From: Psychrobacillus glaciei
GTDB lineage: Bacteria; Bacillota; Bacilli; Bacillales_A; Planococcaceae
Direction: 5' to 3'
Assembly (NCBI RefSeq): GCF_008973485.1
Contig: NZ_CP031223.1
Location: 1,302,001-1,366,000, forward strand
DNA: 64,000 nucleotides
Shown piece after piece: positions 28,648-42,291 of this stretch. Numbering within the stretch: the stretch's first letter is position 1; every line of letters starts with the position of its first letter. The notes under the pieces were generated by a model that was not told the DNA's origin, ran no database searches, and saw only the letters and a program-made list of their open reading frames with translations. The position numbers and the translations under genes were made by a program.

Positions 28648-31600
28648 ACGTAAAGATATAGAAACGATATTAGTAATTGGTTCAGGTCCAATTATCATAG
28701 GTCAAGCAGCTGAATTTGACTATGCTGGAACACAAGCATGTATTTCATTGAGAGAAGAAGGATATCGTGTCATTCTAGTGAATTCGAATCCAGCAACCAT
28801 TATGACGGATACAGAAATCGCGGATAAAGTATATATCGAACCAATCACATTGCCATTTGTGAGTAAAATCATTCGTAAAGAACGTCCGGATGCCATTCTA
28901 CCAACACTTGGTGGACAAACGGGATTAAATATGGCAATTGCGCTTGATGAATCAGGTATTTTAGATGAATTAGGAATAGAAATTTTAGGAACAAAGCTAG
29001 AAGCAATTCATAAAGCAGAAGACCGTGATTTATTTCGTACATTAATGAATGAATTAGGTGAACCTGTACCTGAAAGTGATATTATTCACAACTTGGATGA
29101 AGCAAAAGCATTTGTTGAAAGAATTGGATACCCGGTAATTGTGCGTCCTGCTTTTACACTAGGTGGAACTGGCGGCGGAATTTGTAATAACGATACAGAC
29201 CTAGCGGAAATCGTGACAAGTGGGTTAAAATATAGCCCAGTAACACAGTGTTTACTTGAAAAATCGATTGCTGGATATAAGGAAATAGAATATGAAGTAA
29301 TGCGCGACTCGGCGGATAATGCGATCGTTGTATGTAATATGGAAAATGTGGATGCAGTAGGTATTCACACAGGGGATTCCATCGTAGTTGCTCCAACGCA
29401 GACCTTATCGGACCGTGAAAATCAAATGCTTCGTAATGTATCATTAAAAATTATTCGTGCACTAAAAATTGAAGGTGGATGTAATGTACAACTTGCACTT
29501 GATCCAAATAGCTTCAATTACTTTATTATCGAAGTGAATCCACGTGTAAGCCGTTCTTCCGCGCTTGCATCCAAAGCAACTGGTTATCCAATTGCAAAAC
29601 TTGCTGCGAAAATAGCAGTAGGTCTAACATTAGATGAAATGATGAACCCAGTAACAGAAAAAACATATGCATGCTTTGAACCAGCATTAGATTATATCGT
29701 TGCTAAAATTCCAAGATGGCCATTTGATAAATTTGAATCTGCCAAACGTAATCTAGGCACTCAAATGAAAGCAACTGGTGAAGTAATGTCTTTAGGACGT
29801 ACATTCGAAGAAGCAATTCTTAAATCAGTTCGCTCTCTTGAGACTGGACATTTCCATATCGAAATGAAAAACAGTGATTCGATTACAGATGAGTGGATAG
29901 AAAAACGTATCCGTCGTGCAGGTGACGAGCGTTTATTCTTCATCGGCGAAGCACTTCGTCGCGGAGTATCAGTAGAGCAAATCAACGAATGGAGTCAAAT
30001 CGATGTGTTTTTCTTAAATAAACTTCAAAACATCGTGAAATACGAAGAAGTAATTCAAGCAAATCCATTTGATCAAGAGGTGCTATACAAAGCAAAACGT
30101 ATGGGATTTGCAGATAAAACTATCGCGAAATATTGGCAAGTAAAAGAAATTGACGTGTATAACTTTAAAAAAGAGCATGGCATTGTACCTGTGTATAAAA
30201 TGGTTGATACTTGCGCAGGAGAGTTTGAATCAGAAACTCCATACTTTTACGGAACATATGAAGAAGAAAATGAATCCATTCGTACAGACAAAGAAAGTGT
30301 TATCGTATTAGGCTCTGGTCCAATCCGCATCGGGCAAGGGGTAGAATTTGACTATGCAACAGTGCACTCGGTTTGGGCGATTAAAGAAGCAGGTTATGAG
30401 GCAATCATAATAAACAACAACCCTGAAACGGTTTCGACAGATTTTTCTATCTCAGATAAATTGTACTTTGAGCCATTAACTGTAGAAGACGTTATGCATA
30501 TCGTGGATTTGGAGCAGCCAAAAGGGGTAGTAGTCCAGTTTGGTGGACAAACGGCTATTAATCTAGCGGAAGCGTTAGAAGAAAGAGGCGTAAAAATTCT
30601 AGGTACATCACTAGAAGATATTGACCGTGCAGAAAACCGTAATAAGTTTGAAGCTGCACTACACGAAATAGGTATTCCTCAACCACTTGGAAAAACAGCA
30701 GTTTCAGTAGATAAAGCAGTAGTAATAGCGAAAGAAATCGGATATCCAGTACTAGTAAGACCATCTTATGTACTTGGTGGCCGTGCGATGCAAATTGTCT
30801 ATAACGAAGGTGAAATTAAATACTATATGGAGCATGCAGTAGAAGCAAGCCCAGAAAAACCAGTGTTAATCGATCGTTACTTAACTGGAACAGAAGTGGA
30901 AGTAGATGCCATTTGTGATGGTGAGAATGTATTAATTCCTGGAATTATGGAACATATTGAACGCGCAGGAGTTCACTCCGGTGACTCTATCGCTGTATAT
31001 CCACCGCAAAAACTATCGCAGCAACATATCGACACATTAGTGGACTACACAACTCGTCTTGCAAAAGGATTAAAAATTGTTGGTTTGATGAATATCCAAT
31101 ATGTCATATCAAAGGATGAAGTATACGTAATTGAAGTAAACCCGCGTTCAAGTCGTACAGTACCATTCTTGAGTAAAATTACGTCGATTCCAATGGCTAA
31201 TATTGCAACCAAAGCCATTTTAGGACAATCGATTGTAGAGCAAGGATACAAACCAGGACTTGCTCCAAATAGTCCAGGAGTATATGTGAAAGTTCCAGTT
31301 TTCAGCTTTGCAAAACTACGCCGAGTAGACATAACGCTTGGACCAGAGATGAAATCTACTGGAGAAGTAATGGGGAAAGACATTACGCTAGAAAAGGCAT
31401 TATATAAAGGGTTAGTAGCTGCTGGAATGGAAATAAAAGATCACGGATCAGTGCTAATGACTATAGCAGATAAAGATAAGGAAGAAGCTACTGAGATTGC
31501 AAAGCGATTCAATAATATTGGCTTTCGCATCATTGCTACGCAAGGAACGGCAGAAGCAATCCAAACAGCTGGTATCCCGGTAGATATTGTAGACAAAATT

Positions 31601-31833
31601 GGATCTAAAGGAACTACCTTGTTAGATGTCATTCAAAAAGGAAATGCACAGTTTGTGATTAACACATTAACAAAAGGTATGCAGCCAGAACGTGATGGTT
31701 TCCGTATTCGTAGAGAATCTGTGGAAAATGGCATTCCATGTTTAACTTCTCTAGATACTGCTGAGGCAATGCTGCGAGTGATTGAATCCATGACATTCTC
31801 TACAGAGACGATGAAACATCAGGAGGTTCGTGC

Positions 31834-31837
<4 letters not shown>
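28640..31837 (+). CDS. carB: Carbamoyl-phosphate synthase large chain
   Basis: CarB makes carbamoyl phosphate from bicarbonate, ammonia and two ATP. The 1065-residue protein shows the internal duplication of the family: two ATP-grasp halves beginning with [20 protein letters not shown] and [20 protein letters not shown], each with a VNPR(V/S)SRS motif. A C-terminal MGS-like allosteric domain follows (from about residue 930). It overlaps carA by eight bases and pyrK by four. In B. subtilis it is pyrAB. Confidence 0.98.
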
Positions 31838-34224
<2,387 letters not shown>

Positions 34225-34228
<4 letters not shown>

Positions 34229-34857
34229 CTTTAGAAAATACAATCGCAAAAGCATTGCTTCAAGTAGGGGCAGTCGAATTGAAACCAAATGATCTTTTCA
34301 CATGGGCTTCCGGTATTAAATCACCAATCTACTGTGATAATCGAATTACAATGTCATCCCCTGTAGTTCGTAAACATATAGCACAAGGATTAGCCGAAGC
34401 AATCGAGAAGAACTTCCCAGGAACAGAAGCTGTGGCAGGCACAGCAACAGCAGGAATTCCACACGCTGCATGGGTAAGTGATGTACTAGAACTTCCGATG
34501 TTGTATGTTCGTTCCAAAGCCAAAGAGCATGGTCGAGGCAATCAAATCGAAGGCAAAGTTGTTGCAGGGCAAAAAGTAGTGGTTATTGAAGATTTAATCT
34601 CAACTGGTGGAAGTAGCTTAGTAGCAGTAGAAGCCCTTCAAAAAGAAGGGCTTGAGGTACTTGGAGTAGTAAGTATTTTTACATACGGACTTCCAAAAGC
34701 AGAAAAAGCATTTAATGAAGCGGGCATTTCATTTGTGAGCTTAACGAATTATGATGCTTTAACGACTGCAGCAAAAGAGGTAGGTGCAATTACAGAAGCA
34801 GACATACCCATGCTTTCTAAGTGGCATAATGATTTAAAAGAAGGACTGTTGAAATAA
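34225..34857 (+). CDS. pyrE: Orotate phosphoribosyltransferase
   Basis: PyrE makes OMP from orotate and PRPP. The 210-residue protein has [47 protein letters not shown] and the PRPP motif [15 protein letters not shown]. The start ATG at 34225 follows GGGAGG and overlaps pyrF; the in-frame codon at 34210 is upstream of that site. It is the last gene of the operon and is followed by a terminator. Confidence 0.97.
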
Positions 34858-34892
34858 AAGAAAAGATATCACCGATTGAAATAAACAGAAAA

Positions 34893-34926
34893 GACACTTT
34901 CCAATCACTTGGGAAGTGCCTTTTTT
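34893..34926 (+). terminator. Rho-independent terminator of the pyr operon
   Basis: GACACTTTCC and GGGAAGTGCC form a stem with a G-T pair around an eight-base loop, followed by TTTTTT. Confidence 0.85.
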
Positions 34927-35166
34927 GATGTTAGAATTTTTCTATCTACAATTTTAACACAACTAAATATTTTAATATTTAGTTGAAATTTAACAAAAAT
35001 AAGATAAAAAATTACCAGATATTATAATTCTATAATTTGATTTTCAACTAATTGGCAAATAAATAAGTAAAAATTCTGAAATTTAAACACGTAAATACCA
35101 TCGAAAAATGTTATATTAATATAATGGATAAAAATATAAAAAAATTTATGAAGGAGATAAGAAAAA

Positions 35167-36867
35167 ATGAGATTTACGATAAGAAAAAAGTTGTTAGTAA
35201 GTTTTATACTAGTTATTGCTTTACTTATAACTACGAGTACCATTGCCATAGTAAAGATGGAAGGCATGGGTAAAAAAACAGAAGAAATAGATCAAAATAG
35301 AATGCCTAGTATTGTTTTGCTTGGAGGATTAAATGGAGATTTTTCAGATCTGCAGCGATTACTTTTAAAATATACACTCGAGACAAATAAAAGCGAAATG
35401 GACAGACTTCAGTCAAGAATTAATGAAACAGAAGTATCGATTAATAAAAGAATTGAAAAGTATGAACCCTTAATTTTAAGTGAGGATGGAAGACTAATAT
35501 TTAATAGTTTTGAAGAAAATTATAAGGCATATGTAGAAAAGTTGCCGACTATTATGGAAGCTGCTAGCAAAAACAACTTTTCTAAAGCAAACATTCTTCA
35601 ACTCGAAGCACATCCTTTATGGCAGGAAGCTGATGCTTCCATTGACAAGCTAATTGAAAGAAATGAAAAAGCAGCATCTGCTGCATCAGCACAATCAGTA
35701 AAGTTATTTAAAACGGGTGTATTCTTTGTTTTAGTTTTATCTATCGTAGCAACTATTGTTGGAATAGTTGTAGCTTTAGTAATTTCTCGAATGATTTCAA
35801 ATCCATTAATAAAAATGGGGAGATCGGCCGAACAAATCGCAGCAGGAGACTTATCTGCAAATGATATTGACATTAAAAATAGAGATGAGCTTGGTGATTT
35901 AGCTAAATCGTTTAATACGATGTCAAGAAATCTACGTACTTTAATACAAGAAGTAGGCTCAACTGCTGAACAAGTAGCTTCATCAGCTGAGGAATTGACA
36001 GCAAGTGCTGAACAAACGAGTACTGCAACGCAACAAGTAGCAAATAATATGCAGGAAGTAGCAAAAGGCGTCGAGAAACAGGTTCAAAGTGTGGAGGAAA
36101 GTTCACAAACTATTAATAAAATGTCTCTTGGTGCACAACAAATTGCAAGTAATGCTCAAGATGTATCTGATACTGCAATCGAAGCGTCCCAAAAAGCCTC
36201 TGAAGGTAGAATGGTAATAAATGCTGCTATTCAACAGATGAACTCTATCAATGAAACAGTTAATGGATTAGGAAGAGTGATAAAAGGATTGGGCGAACAT
36301 TCAAATGAAATAGGTAAAATTATTGGTGTAATTACCGGAATTGCCGACCAAACAAATTTGTTAGCCTTAAATGCAGCTATAGAAGCAGCAAGAGCTGGGG
36401 AACATGGACGTGGATTCTCAGTAGTTGCCGATGAAGTTCGTAAATTGGCGGAACAATCAGGTGAATCGGCACAACAAATTTTTCAGTTGATATCAACAAT
36501 TCAAGAAGAAACAAATAAAGCAGTCCAATCAATGGAAAATGCTACAAATGAAGTGGATGAAGGAATTGAGGTTGTAAACTCAGCTGGAGAGTCATTTGAA
36601 CAAATTCAAGGTTCTGTAGATGAAGTGAATAAGCGAATAAAAGAGGTTTCATCTGCTGTGCAGCAAATGTCTGCTGGTGCAGATCAAATGGTTGGTTCTA
36701 TGAAATTAATTTCGGAGGTTGCTGAGAATTCTGCATCAGGTACTCAAGAAGTTTCGGCAGCTACAGAAGAACAAATGGCATCCATGGAGGAAATTTCCTT
36801 TGCAGCGGAATCACTATCTAAAATGGCGGAAGAATTACAGACGCTAATAAGTAAATTTAAAGTATAA
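35167..36867 (+). CDS. Methyl-accepting chemotaxis protein
   Basis: This 566-residue transmembrane chemoreceptor has an N-terminal helix (about 9-28), an extracellular four-helix-bundle sensor of about 150 residues, and a second helix (about 183-207). A HAMP domain (about 208-262) and a signalling coiled coil follow, with the conserved tip [20 protein letters not shown]. The sensor is of the 4HB_MCP type; its ligand cannot be predicted. It stands alone after the pyr operon, with about 300 AT-rich bases upstream that must contain its promoter. The start at 35167 follows AAGGAGA. Confidence 0.93.
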   Translation: MRFTIRKKLLVSFILVIALLITTSTIAIVKMEGMGKKTEEIDQNRMPSIVLLGGLNGDFSDLQRLLLKYTLETNKSEMDRLQSRINETEVSINKRIEKYEPLILSEDGRLIFNSFEENYKAYVEKLPTIMEAASKNNFSKANILQLEAHPLWQEADASIDKLIERNEKAASAASAQSVKLFKTGVFFVLVLSIVATIVGIVVALVISRMISNPLIKMGRSAEQIAAGDLSANDIDIKNRDELGDLAKSFNTMSRNLRTLIQEVGSTAEQVASSAEELTASAEQTSTATQQVANNMQEVAKGVEKQVQSVEESSQTINKMSLGAQQIASNAQDVSDTAIEASQKASEGRMVINAAIQQMNSINETVNGLGRVIKGLGEHSNEIGKIIGVITGIADQTNLLALNAAIEAARAGEHGRGFSVVADEVRKLAEQSGESAQQIFQLISTIQEETNKAVQSMENATNEVDEGIEVVNSAGESFEQIQGSVDEVNKRIKEVSSAVQQMSAGADQMVGSMKLISEVAENSASGTQEVSAATEEQMASMEEISFAAESLSKMAEELQTLISKFKV

Positions 36868-36921
36868 ATGTAAAACAAAGAGATAGAAAATGGGAACTCA
36901 TCATAATAAGAGAACTGAAAA

Positions 36922-36956
36922 AGGCATTCACTTTTGAACAGGTGAATGTCTTTTTT
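36922..36956 (+). terminator. Rho-independent terminator after the chemoreceptor gene
   Basis: GGCATTCAC pairs with GGTGAATGTC around a nine-base loop, followed by TTTTTT. Confidence 0.82.
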
Positions 36957-37100
36957 GTTGGTGAATACTGATATTCTGACACGTCTTTTGATTAACTATT
37001 TTCTTACATTCCAGCGGAAAAGGTCCATTGAATCCATTTGCATTTACACCTTTTCGGTTTACTTTGGACACTTTAGAAATAGTGCAACTTAGTAAGACTA

Positions 37101-37266
37101 AGATTTCCGCTCTAGGCGAACGCTTTCCGCGGGGGACACTTCACGCTTATGATGGATCATCTTTCTCCGAGGTACGAAGGCTAAGAGCACCACATCGTGT
37201 GGCAACGCCATCGTGATCAACATCCTGTTGGCCACCGTCTGGAATAGCTGCCTGACGCTCCAATCC
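37101..37266 (+). repeat. Dispersed GC-rich repeat, long form, forward arm (degenerate)
   Basis: It shares GATTTCCGCTCTAGG, CGCTTTCCGCGGGG, the GCTAAGAGC...CACATCGTGTGG hairpin, CATCCTGTTGGCC and the end GCTCCAATCC with the other family members. Several stem bases are changed, so it is an older copy. It has no facing arm nearby. The rest of the 865-base gap between 36957 and 37821 has no credible gene. Confidence 0.75.
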
Positions 37267-37502
37267 AAGGAAGTTTGCTAGCTAATCAGTGCGAGTATCC
37301 TACAAAATTAAGACATATGCTCAACATTAAAATAGTGCACCATTAATAGACACATCTCATGCCAAGTAAAGGCTTTGCTTAGAGATGTTTGTTGAGCTCG
37401 GAATAGGTTTTGTCGCTCTCAAAGGGTAGCATGTCGCGTTCATAACCCGTTATGTCTCATTTAGTCGCTTATTGAATTTTTTTTAGAAAATGAAGATACT
37501 TA

Positions 37503-37586
37503 TTGCCGGAGCGCGTCGGGCTGCATGAGCCGAAGGATGAGATCCACTCGGGCGCAACACGAGTTGGCTCATGCAAGGTGCGGCAA
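37503..37586. repeat. Nested palindromic block in the 37-kb intergenic region
   Basis: TTGCCG (37503-37508) pairs with CGGCAA (37581-37586), GCATGAGCC (37523-37531) with GGCTCATGC (37566-37574), and ACTCG (37546-37550) with CGAGT (37560-37564). This gives three nested stems in about 84 GC-rich bases. It does not resemble the dispersed repeat arms. No T run follows, so it is not a simple terminator. It could be a small structured RNA or the remnant of a mobile element. Confidence 0.5.
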
Positions 37587-37821
37587 GTGCAGAGGCATAC
37601 TGCGCACTATTTCTAAAATATAATTTGTTGATTAACTTTAGTTACATATGTTATTAGGAATAATTAGCTAATTAACAAACTTGAAATTCAGACATTTTCT
37701 AAGATGCCAAGTGCGTATCATTTTTTAAAGTATTTTTAAGTAATTAAAGGAATACACGATCAATTTAGCGAAGGAAAGGTATTATAGTTCAAATATTGAT
37801 CAATATGAGGAGAGTGTACAA

Positions 37822-38628
37822 TTGAATCCATTTGTTTTTGCATGTATCTCACCACATGGTGGAGAAATAATACCTGAATTAAAAGGAAAGAATCCTAACA
37901 GAATGGCAGTAACACGCAACAGTTTAATAAGGATTGGCGAAAATATGGAAAAGGCGATGCCGGATGTACTAATTGTACTTACCCCACATGGCACTCGAAT
38001 TAACGGTCAATTTTCCATTTCAGCCTCTGAAAGGATGGTAGGAACAGTTGAAGAGAATGATTCCTCATATACGATGGAAAGGGTTGTTGACAAAGAGTTT
38101 GCAAGGAGGATTGCAGACGAAGCTATTTTAGCAGGAATTCCTACTGGTACTATAAATTACGGAACTTCATCGGGCCCAATATCTTGTTTACCTCTTGACT
38201 GGGGAGCGATTGTACCCCTTCGATTTATGCCTGATGTACCGATTATAGTGATTACACCTTCAAGAGATATTTCCTATGAAACGCATTTGGAGTTTGGTAA
38301 AGCACTGGGAAGAGCTGTACATGCATCACAAAAACGGGTAGGTCTAATCGCAAGCTGTGACTGGTCACATGCACATGATGAAGCGGGACCATATGGGTAT
38401 GACCCGGCAGCAAAAATGTTAGATGAAGAAGTAGTAATAATGATCAAACAAAACCAACTTGAAAAGATGGCTGAGTTTGACGATGACTTTGTAGAAGCGG
38501 CAAAACCGGACGGTATTTGGCAAACCCTTATGTTGGCAGGAGCAATTCCACAAGAAGGACGTAGGATAGAATTTTTGTCATATGAGGCTCCAACATACTT
38601 TGGATTGTTATGCGCCATAATTATTTAA
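37822..38628 (+). CDS. LigB-fold extradiol dioxygenase-like / MEMO-type protein
   Basis: The 268-residue protein resembles the catalytic subunit B of class III extradiol ring-cleavage dioxygenases. Candidate metal ligands are His in ISPHGGE (near residue 12), LTPHGTR (near 56) and SCDWSHAHDE. The same fold occurs in MEMO proteins of the AMMECR1-radical-SAM system, but no AMMECR1 or radical SAM gene is adjacent. The substrate is unknown, and no aromatic-degradation genes are nearby. It starts at TTG 37822 behind GAGGAGA. It appears to be a single-gene unit with its own terminator. Confidence 0.8.
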   Translation: MNPFVFACISPHGGEIIPELKGKNPNRMAVTRNSLIRIGENMEKAMPDVLIVLTPHGTRINGQFSISASERMVGTVEENDSSYTMERVVDKEFARRIADEAILAGIPTGTINYGTSSGPISCLPLDWGAIVPLRFMPDVPIIVITPSRDISYETHLEFGKALGRAVHASQKRVGLIASCDWSHAHDEAGPYGYDPAAKMLDEEVVIMIKQNQLEKMAEFDDDFVEAAKPDGIWQTLMLAGAIPQEGRRIEFLSYEAPTYFGLLCAIII

Positions 38629-38689
38629 CAATTTTTTGAAGATAAAAAACTTCCATGGCTAGTAAATTTCAAGTAAAGGTACATAAAAG

Positions 38690-38728
38690 CGAGAACTCTT
38701 AATCATTTAAGAGAATCTCGTTTTTTTT
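38690..38728 (+). terminator. Rho-independent terminator after the LigB-like gene
   Basis: CGAGAACTCTTAA and TTAAGAGAATCTCG form a long stem with a TCAT loop and a one-base bulge, followed by eight T. Confidence 0.9.
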
Positions 38729-38821
38729 AGTGCTTTTTATGCAAATAATTGAAAAAGTTCATGTTGAGTTCATAATGTCATTCTATCTTTAACTTATGAC
38801 AGAAATTTGGAGGGATTTAAT

Positions 38822-39727
38822 ATGAGTACAAAACAAAAAAAGAAGGGCAAAAAGAAATTTGTAATTTGGTCTATTCTTGGGTTAGTTATTCTTGGCGTAT
38901 TGTGTGCAAGATTACTAATGTCGAGGGGATTAAGTGGGTTTGATGAGGAAACCGTAAAATCTGGTGATATTACAACATACTACAGCTTTTCTGGTGTAGT
39001 CGAATCAAAAAATAGGCAGAATGTGATGAGTGAGAAGGTCATGCAGATTGATCAAATAAAGGTGAAGGAAGGAGACAAAGTCAAAAAAGACGATGTATTG
39101 CTGAAAACGACACAAGGTGATGAGGTAAAAGCATCTATCGATGGGGAAGTCTCCAAAATCTATATAGAGGAAAACGCACAAGTCATGTCAGGCATGAAGC
39201 TAATGGACATTGTGGATTATACTAATTTGCAAACTAGTGTCAAGGTTGACGAATACGATCTAAAATATATTGCACTCGACAAAGATGTTCAGGTTACAAT
39301 AAGCGCACTTGATAAAGAAGTGAAAGGATCCATTTCTGCTGTATCCAAGGAAGCAATCAACGACCATGGTGTTTCTTACTTTACAGCAACAATTGATCTT
39401 ACTCAAGACGATTCAATTCGTGTTGGCATGAGTGCCGAGGCAAAAATTTTAAATCAAAGTGTAACAGATGCCACTACTATTACAATGAAAGCCATTCAGT
39501 TTGACGAAAACAACAAGCCATATGTTCTCATTTCAGGAGAAAAAAACATTCCGGTAAAAAAATATATACAAGCTGGTGTTAATGATGGGACGACCATTGA
39601 ACTCAAAAGTGGATTAGTTGTCGGGGATGTTATTTTAATTCCCAAAACTACTTCTTCTACAAGAGGTTTCGGACCTGGAGGTAGCATGGGTCAAGGAGGA
39701 TCGCCAGGAGGGAGAAACAATGAATAA
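38822..39727 (+). CDS. Membrane-fusion (adaptor) subunit of a MacAB/YknXYZ-type exporter
   Basis: The 301-residue protein has a basic N-terminus, one membrane helix (about 14-32), a biotinyl-lipoyl-like half-motif (IDQIKVKEGDKVKKDDVLL) and beta-barrel segments typical of HlyD/MacA adaptors. The C-terminus is a Gly-rich tail (GFGPGGSMGQGGSPGG). It starts the five-gene run adaptor, ATPase, permease, response regulator, kinase. ATG 38822 follows GGAGGG; the in-frame TTG at 38807 lies before it. The substrate is unknown; relatives export peptides or macrolides. Confidence 0.88.
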   Translation: MSTKQKKKGKKKFVIWSILGLVILGVLCARLLMSRGLSGFDEETVKSGDITTYYSFSGVVESKNRQNVMSEKVMQIDQIKVKEGDKVKKDDVLLKTTQGDEVKASIDGEVSKIYIEENAQVMSGMKLMDIVDYTNLQTSVKVDEYDLKYIALDKDVQVTISALDKEVKGSISAVSKEAINDHGVSYFTATIDLTQDDSIRVGMSAEAKILNQSVTDATTITMKAIQFDENNKPYVLISGEKNIPVKKYIQAGVNDGTTIELKSGLVVGDVILIPKTTSSTRGFGPGGSMGQGGSPGGRNNE

Positions 39728-40403
39728 CCTTGTTCTGAACATGAAAAACATAACAAAAACTTACACTTTAGGTTCGGAAGAGCAAACGGTTTTAAATAAT
39801 ATTAATTTAACGGTCAATAAAGGGGACTTTATATCCCTACTCGGTCCATCAGGCTCAGGAAAATCAACGCTTATGAATATTATTGGCTGTCTAGATGTGG
39901 CCACAAGCGGAAAGTATATGTTATCCAATCAAGAAGTGGATTTTCTTACTGAAATTGAACTTGCCCAAATTCGCAATAAGCAAATAGGATTTGTCTTTCA
40001 ACAGTTCCAACTTCTACCTAGGCTAAGTGCGCTAGAAAATGTAGAACTGCCTCTTATCTATTCTAAAGTTCCCGCAAAGGAGCGAAAAAAGCGCGCGGAG
40101 GAAATGTTGATTAGGGTAGGTCTTGAAGGGCAAATGAAAAATCGTCCTAATCAGTTATCTGGAGGTCAGCAACAAAGAGTTGCGGTTGCAAGAGCTATGG
40201 TTACAGAGCCAACTATTTTACTGGCGGATGAGCCAACAGGAGCGTTGGATCAAAAAACAGGATTTCAAATTATGAAGCTTTTTCAAGAGCTTCATAATGA
40301 AGGGAAAACAATCATTATGATTACCCACGACTTGGAAATAGCTAAGAATGCCAGTAGGATTGTTCAAATATTAGACGGTGTTCTTCAAGAGGAGGGAGCG
40401 TAA
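39720..40403 (+). CDS. ABC transporter ATP-binding protein (MacB/LolD type)
   Basis: The 227-residue ATPase has Walker A GPSGSGKST, the Q-loop (FVFQQFQLLPRL), signature LSGGQQQRVAVARAM, Walker B ILLADEPTGALD and the H-loop ITHDLE. This is the LolD/MacB/FtsE group that pairs with FtsX-like permeases. It overlaps the adaptor gene by eight bases and the permease by one, so the three are translated together. Confidence 0.95.
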   Translation: MNNLVLNMKNITKTYTLGSEEQTVLNNINLTVNKGDFISLLGPSGSGKSTLMNIIGCLDVATSGKYMLSNQEVDFLTEIELAQIRNKQIGFVFQQFQLLPRLSALENVELPLIYSKVPAKERKKRAEEMLIRVGLEGQMKNRPNQLSGGQQQRVAVARAMVTEPTILLADEPTGALDQKTGFQIMKLFQELHNEGKTIIMITHDLEIAKNASRIVQILDGVLQEEGA

Positions 40404-41575
40404 TGTTTAAGGAAAATATTAAGATGTCCTGGATGAACGTCATTCAAAACAAAATGCGTTCATTTCTAACGATATTAGGTATTGTAATCGGTGTTGCTTC
40501 GATAATTGCCTTAATTACTATCGTGCAGGGAGCAACAAGTGAAGTTACTAATCAGGTTTCGGCATTCGGTGTTGATAAAATAACTGTTCAAGCAAAGGGA
40601 ACCCCTTTGAAACAAGGTTTAATGGATAATGATATTAATAAGCTTGCGGAGATTGAACATGTTTCGGGTGTGTCGCCGACTTTATCAGGTCAAACATCTG
40701 TTGTCTATTCTGGAAAAGCAAAAGAGAATGTTTCAGTTCAAGGTAAAAATGACGTGTATTTTTCCAAGACGGCAAATCTTCTGGAAGCCGGGAGAGGGAT
40801 AAATACGTTTGATATTGAGAGTAAAAACAAGGTAGCCTTGATTGGTGCAAATATAGCCGATGAGTTATTCTGGGGAGTGAATCCTGTAGGAAAAGAATTG
40901 CTGATTGGGGGAGTGACCTACAATGTGATAGGGACTTTGCAAGAGTCTAGCGGCTTTTCAAATGGGTCTAATAATGATGCGGTAATCATTCCTTATACAA
41001 CTGCTATGAGCTTTCTTGGTACCAGATACATTTCGAGTGTGGATGTTTATATGGATGACTCGAATTATTCTGAAAGTATAACGAGCGATATGGAAAGAGT
41101 TTTAAACCAAGCATTTAATTATAAAGAGGATGGCTTTTCCATTATTAATATGCAGGATATGCTCTCATCCATCAATCAAATTACAAGTATGTTAACAGTC
41201 ATGCTTGCTGGAATAGCATCTATTTCTCTGGTTGTTGGTGGAATAGGTATTATGAACATGATGCTCGTATCTGTAACAGAAAGAACAACTGAAATCGGAC
41301 TAAGAAAAGCGCTTGGTGCTGAGCCAAAAAAAATACAGCAGCAATTTTTACTAGAGTCTATATTTTTGTCCCTAATTGGAGGAATCCTCGGTTTTTTAGT
41401 TGGATCCTTCATTGCTTTCGTCGTATGCATGGTGATTGGTGTCAGTTTCTCGTTATCCATTTCAACAGTCCTATTAGCAGTCGGTTTTTCTGCAGGCATA
41501 GGCATTATTTTCGGATTTGCCCCAGCTCGGAAAGCTTCCAGACTTAACCCGATTGATGCGCTTAGAAGCGTCTAA
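40403..41575 (+). CDS. ABC transporter permease (MacB/FtsX type)
   Basis: The 390-residue permease has an N-terminal helix (about 17-40), a large extracytoplasmic MacB_PCD domain (about 45-255) and three C-terminal helices. The conserved loop VTERTTEIGLRKALGAEPKKI is present, as is the final FAPARKASRLNPIDALR. It works with the adjacent ATPase and adaptor. About 40 bases separate it from the response regulator. Confidence 0.94.
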   Translation: MFKENIKMSWMNVIQNKMRSFLTILGIVIGVASIIALITIVQGATSEVTNQVSAFGVDKITVQAKGTPLKQGLMDNDINKLAEIEHVSGVSPTLSGQTSVVYSGKAKENVSVQGKNDVYFSKTANLLEAGRGINTFDIESKNKVALIGANIADELFWGVNPVGKELLIGGVTYNVIGTLQESSGFSNGSNNDAVIIPYTTAMSFLGTRYISSVDVYMDDSNYSESITSDMERVLNQAFNYKEDGFSIINMQDMLSSINQITSMLTVMLAGIASISLVVGGIGIMNMMLVSVTERTTEIGLRKALGAEPKKIQQQFLLESIFLSLIGGILGFLVGSFIAFVVCMVIGVSFSLSISTVLLAVGFSAGIGIIFGFAPARKASRLNPIDALRSV

Positions 41576-41616
41576 AAACCCAGTTTGTTATAATAAAAGG
41601 AATAGGTGGTGATTCC

Positions 41617-42291
41617 TTGATAAATATATTAGTAACGGAAGATGATCGGAATATTAGAAGACTAATCCGTGAGTACCTATTAAAGGCTGGCTATAATGTG
41701 TTCGATGCAGAGGATGGGTCAAGTGCCCTTAAATTGTTAGATAAACATCATATTGATTTGCTAATAACAGATATCATGATGCCAAGTATCGACGGATTGG
41801 AATTGACAGTTGCTCTTCGTAATTCAGGTTTCGATCTTCCGATATTAATGATAACGGCATTGGAAAGCTTTAAGGATAAAAAAAATGGTTTCTATTCAGG
41901 TGCCGATGATTATCTAGTTAAACCAATTGATATGGAAGAATTAGTGCTTCGTGTGTCTGCACTTTTACGAAGAGCAAAGATTGCCAATGATAAGAAGTTG
42001 GAATATGGTGATATAGTTCTTCATTATGAACAATACACCGTTGTGGCAAAGGATGCTACTTTTGAATTACCTAAAAAGGAATTCCAATTACTTTACAAAT
42101 TGTTATCCCAGCCTAAAAAGATATTTACCCGACAACAGCTGATGGATGAAATATGGGGATTTGATACACAAAGTGATATACGGACAGTAGATGTCCATAT
42201 TAAACGGATTCGAGAGAAATTAGCGGAAATGAAAGAATTTGAAATAGTTACAGTCCGAGGATTAGGCTACAAGGTGGAGAAAAAAAGATGA
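41617..42291 (+). CDS. OmpR-family response regulator
   Basis: The 224-residue regulator has a receiver domain (acidic ED near residue 9, phospho-acceptor Asp in DLLITDIMMPSIDG, conserved Lys in DYLVKPID) and a winged-helix DNA-binding domain ending VRGLGYKVEKK. It starts at TTG 41617 after AGGTGGTG. It overlaps the kinase gene by four bases and follows an exporter, so it most likely controls that exporter. The arrangement resembles the YvrGH kind of system, an inference from context. Confidence 0.93.
   Translation: MINILVTEDDRNIRRLIREYLLKAGYNVFDAEDGSSALKLLDKHHIDLLITDIMMPSIDGLELTVALRNSGFDLPILMITALESFKDKKNGFYSGADDYLVKPIDMEELVLRVSALLRRAKIANDKKLEYGDIVLHYEQYTVVAKDATFELPKKEFQLLYKLLSQPKKIFTRQQLMDEIWGFDTQSDIRTVDVHIKRIREKLAEMKEFEIVTVRGLGYKVEKKR

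Noticed and set aside
37028-37216. Open frame of 62 codons in the 37-kb gap
   Set aside because: Most of it is repeat sequence, and the product has no protein-like features.
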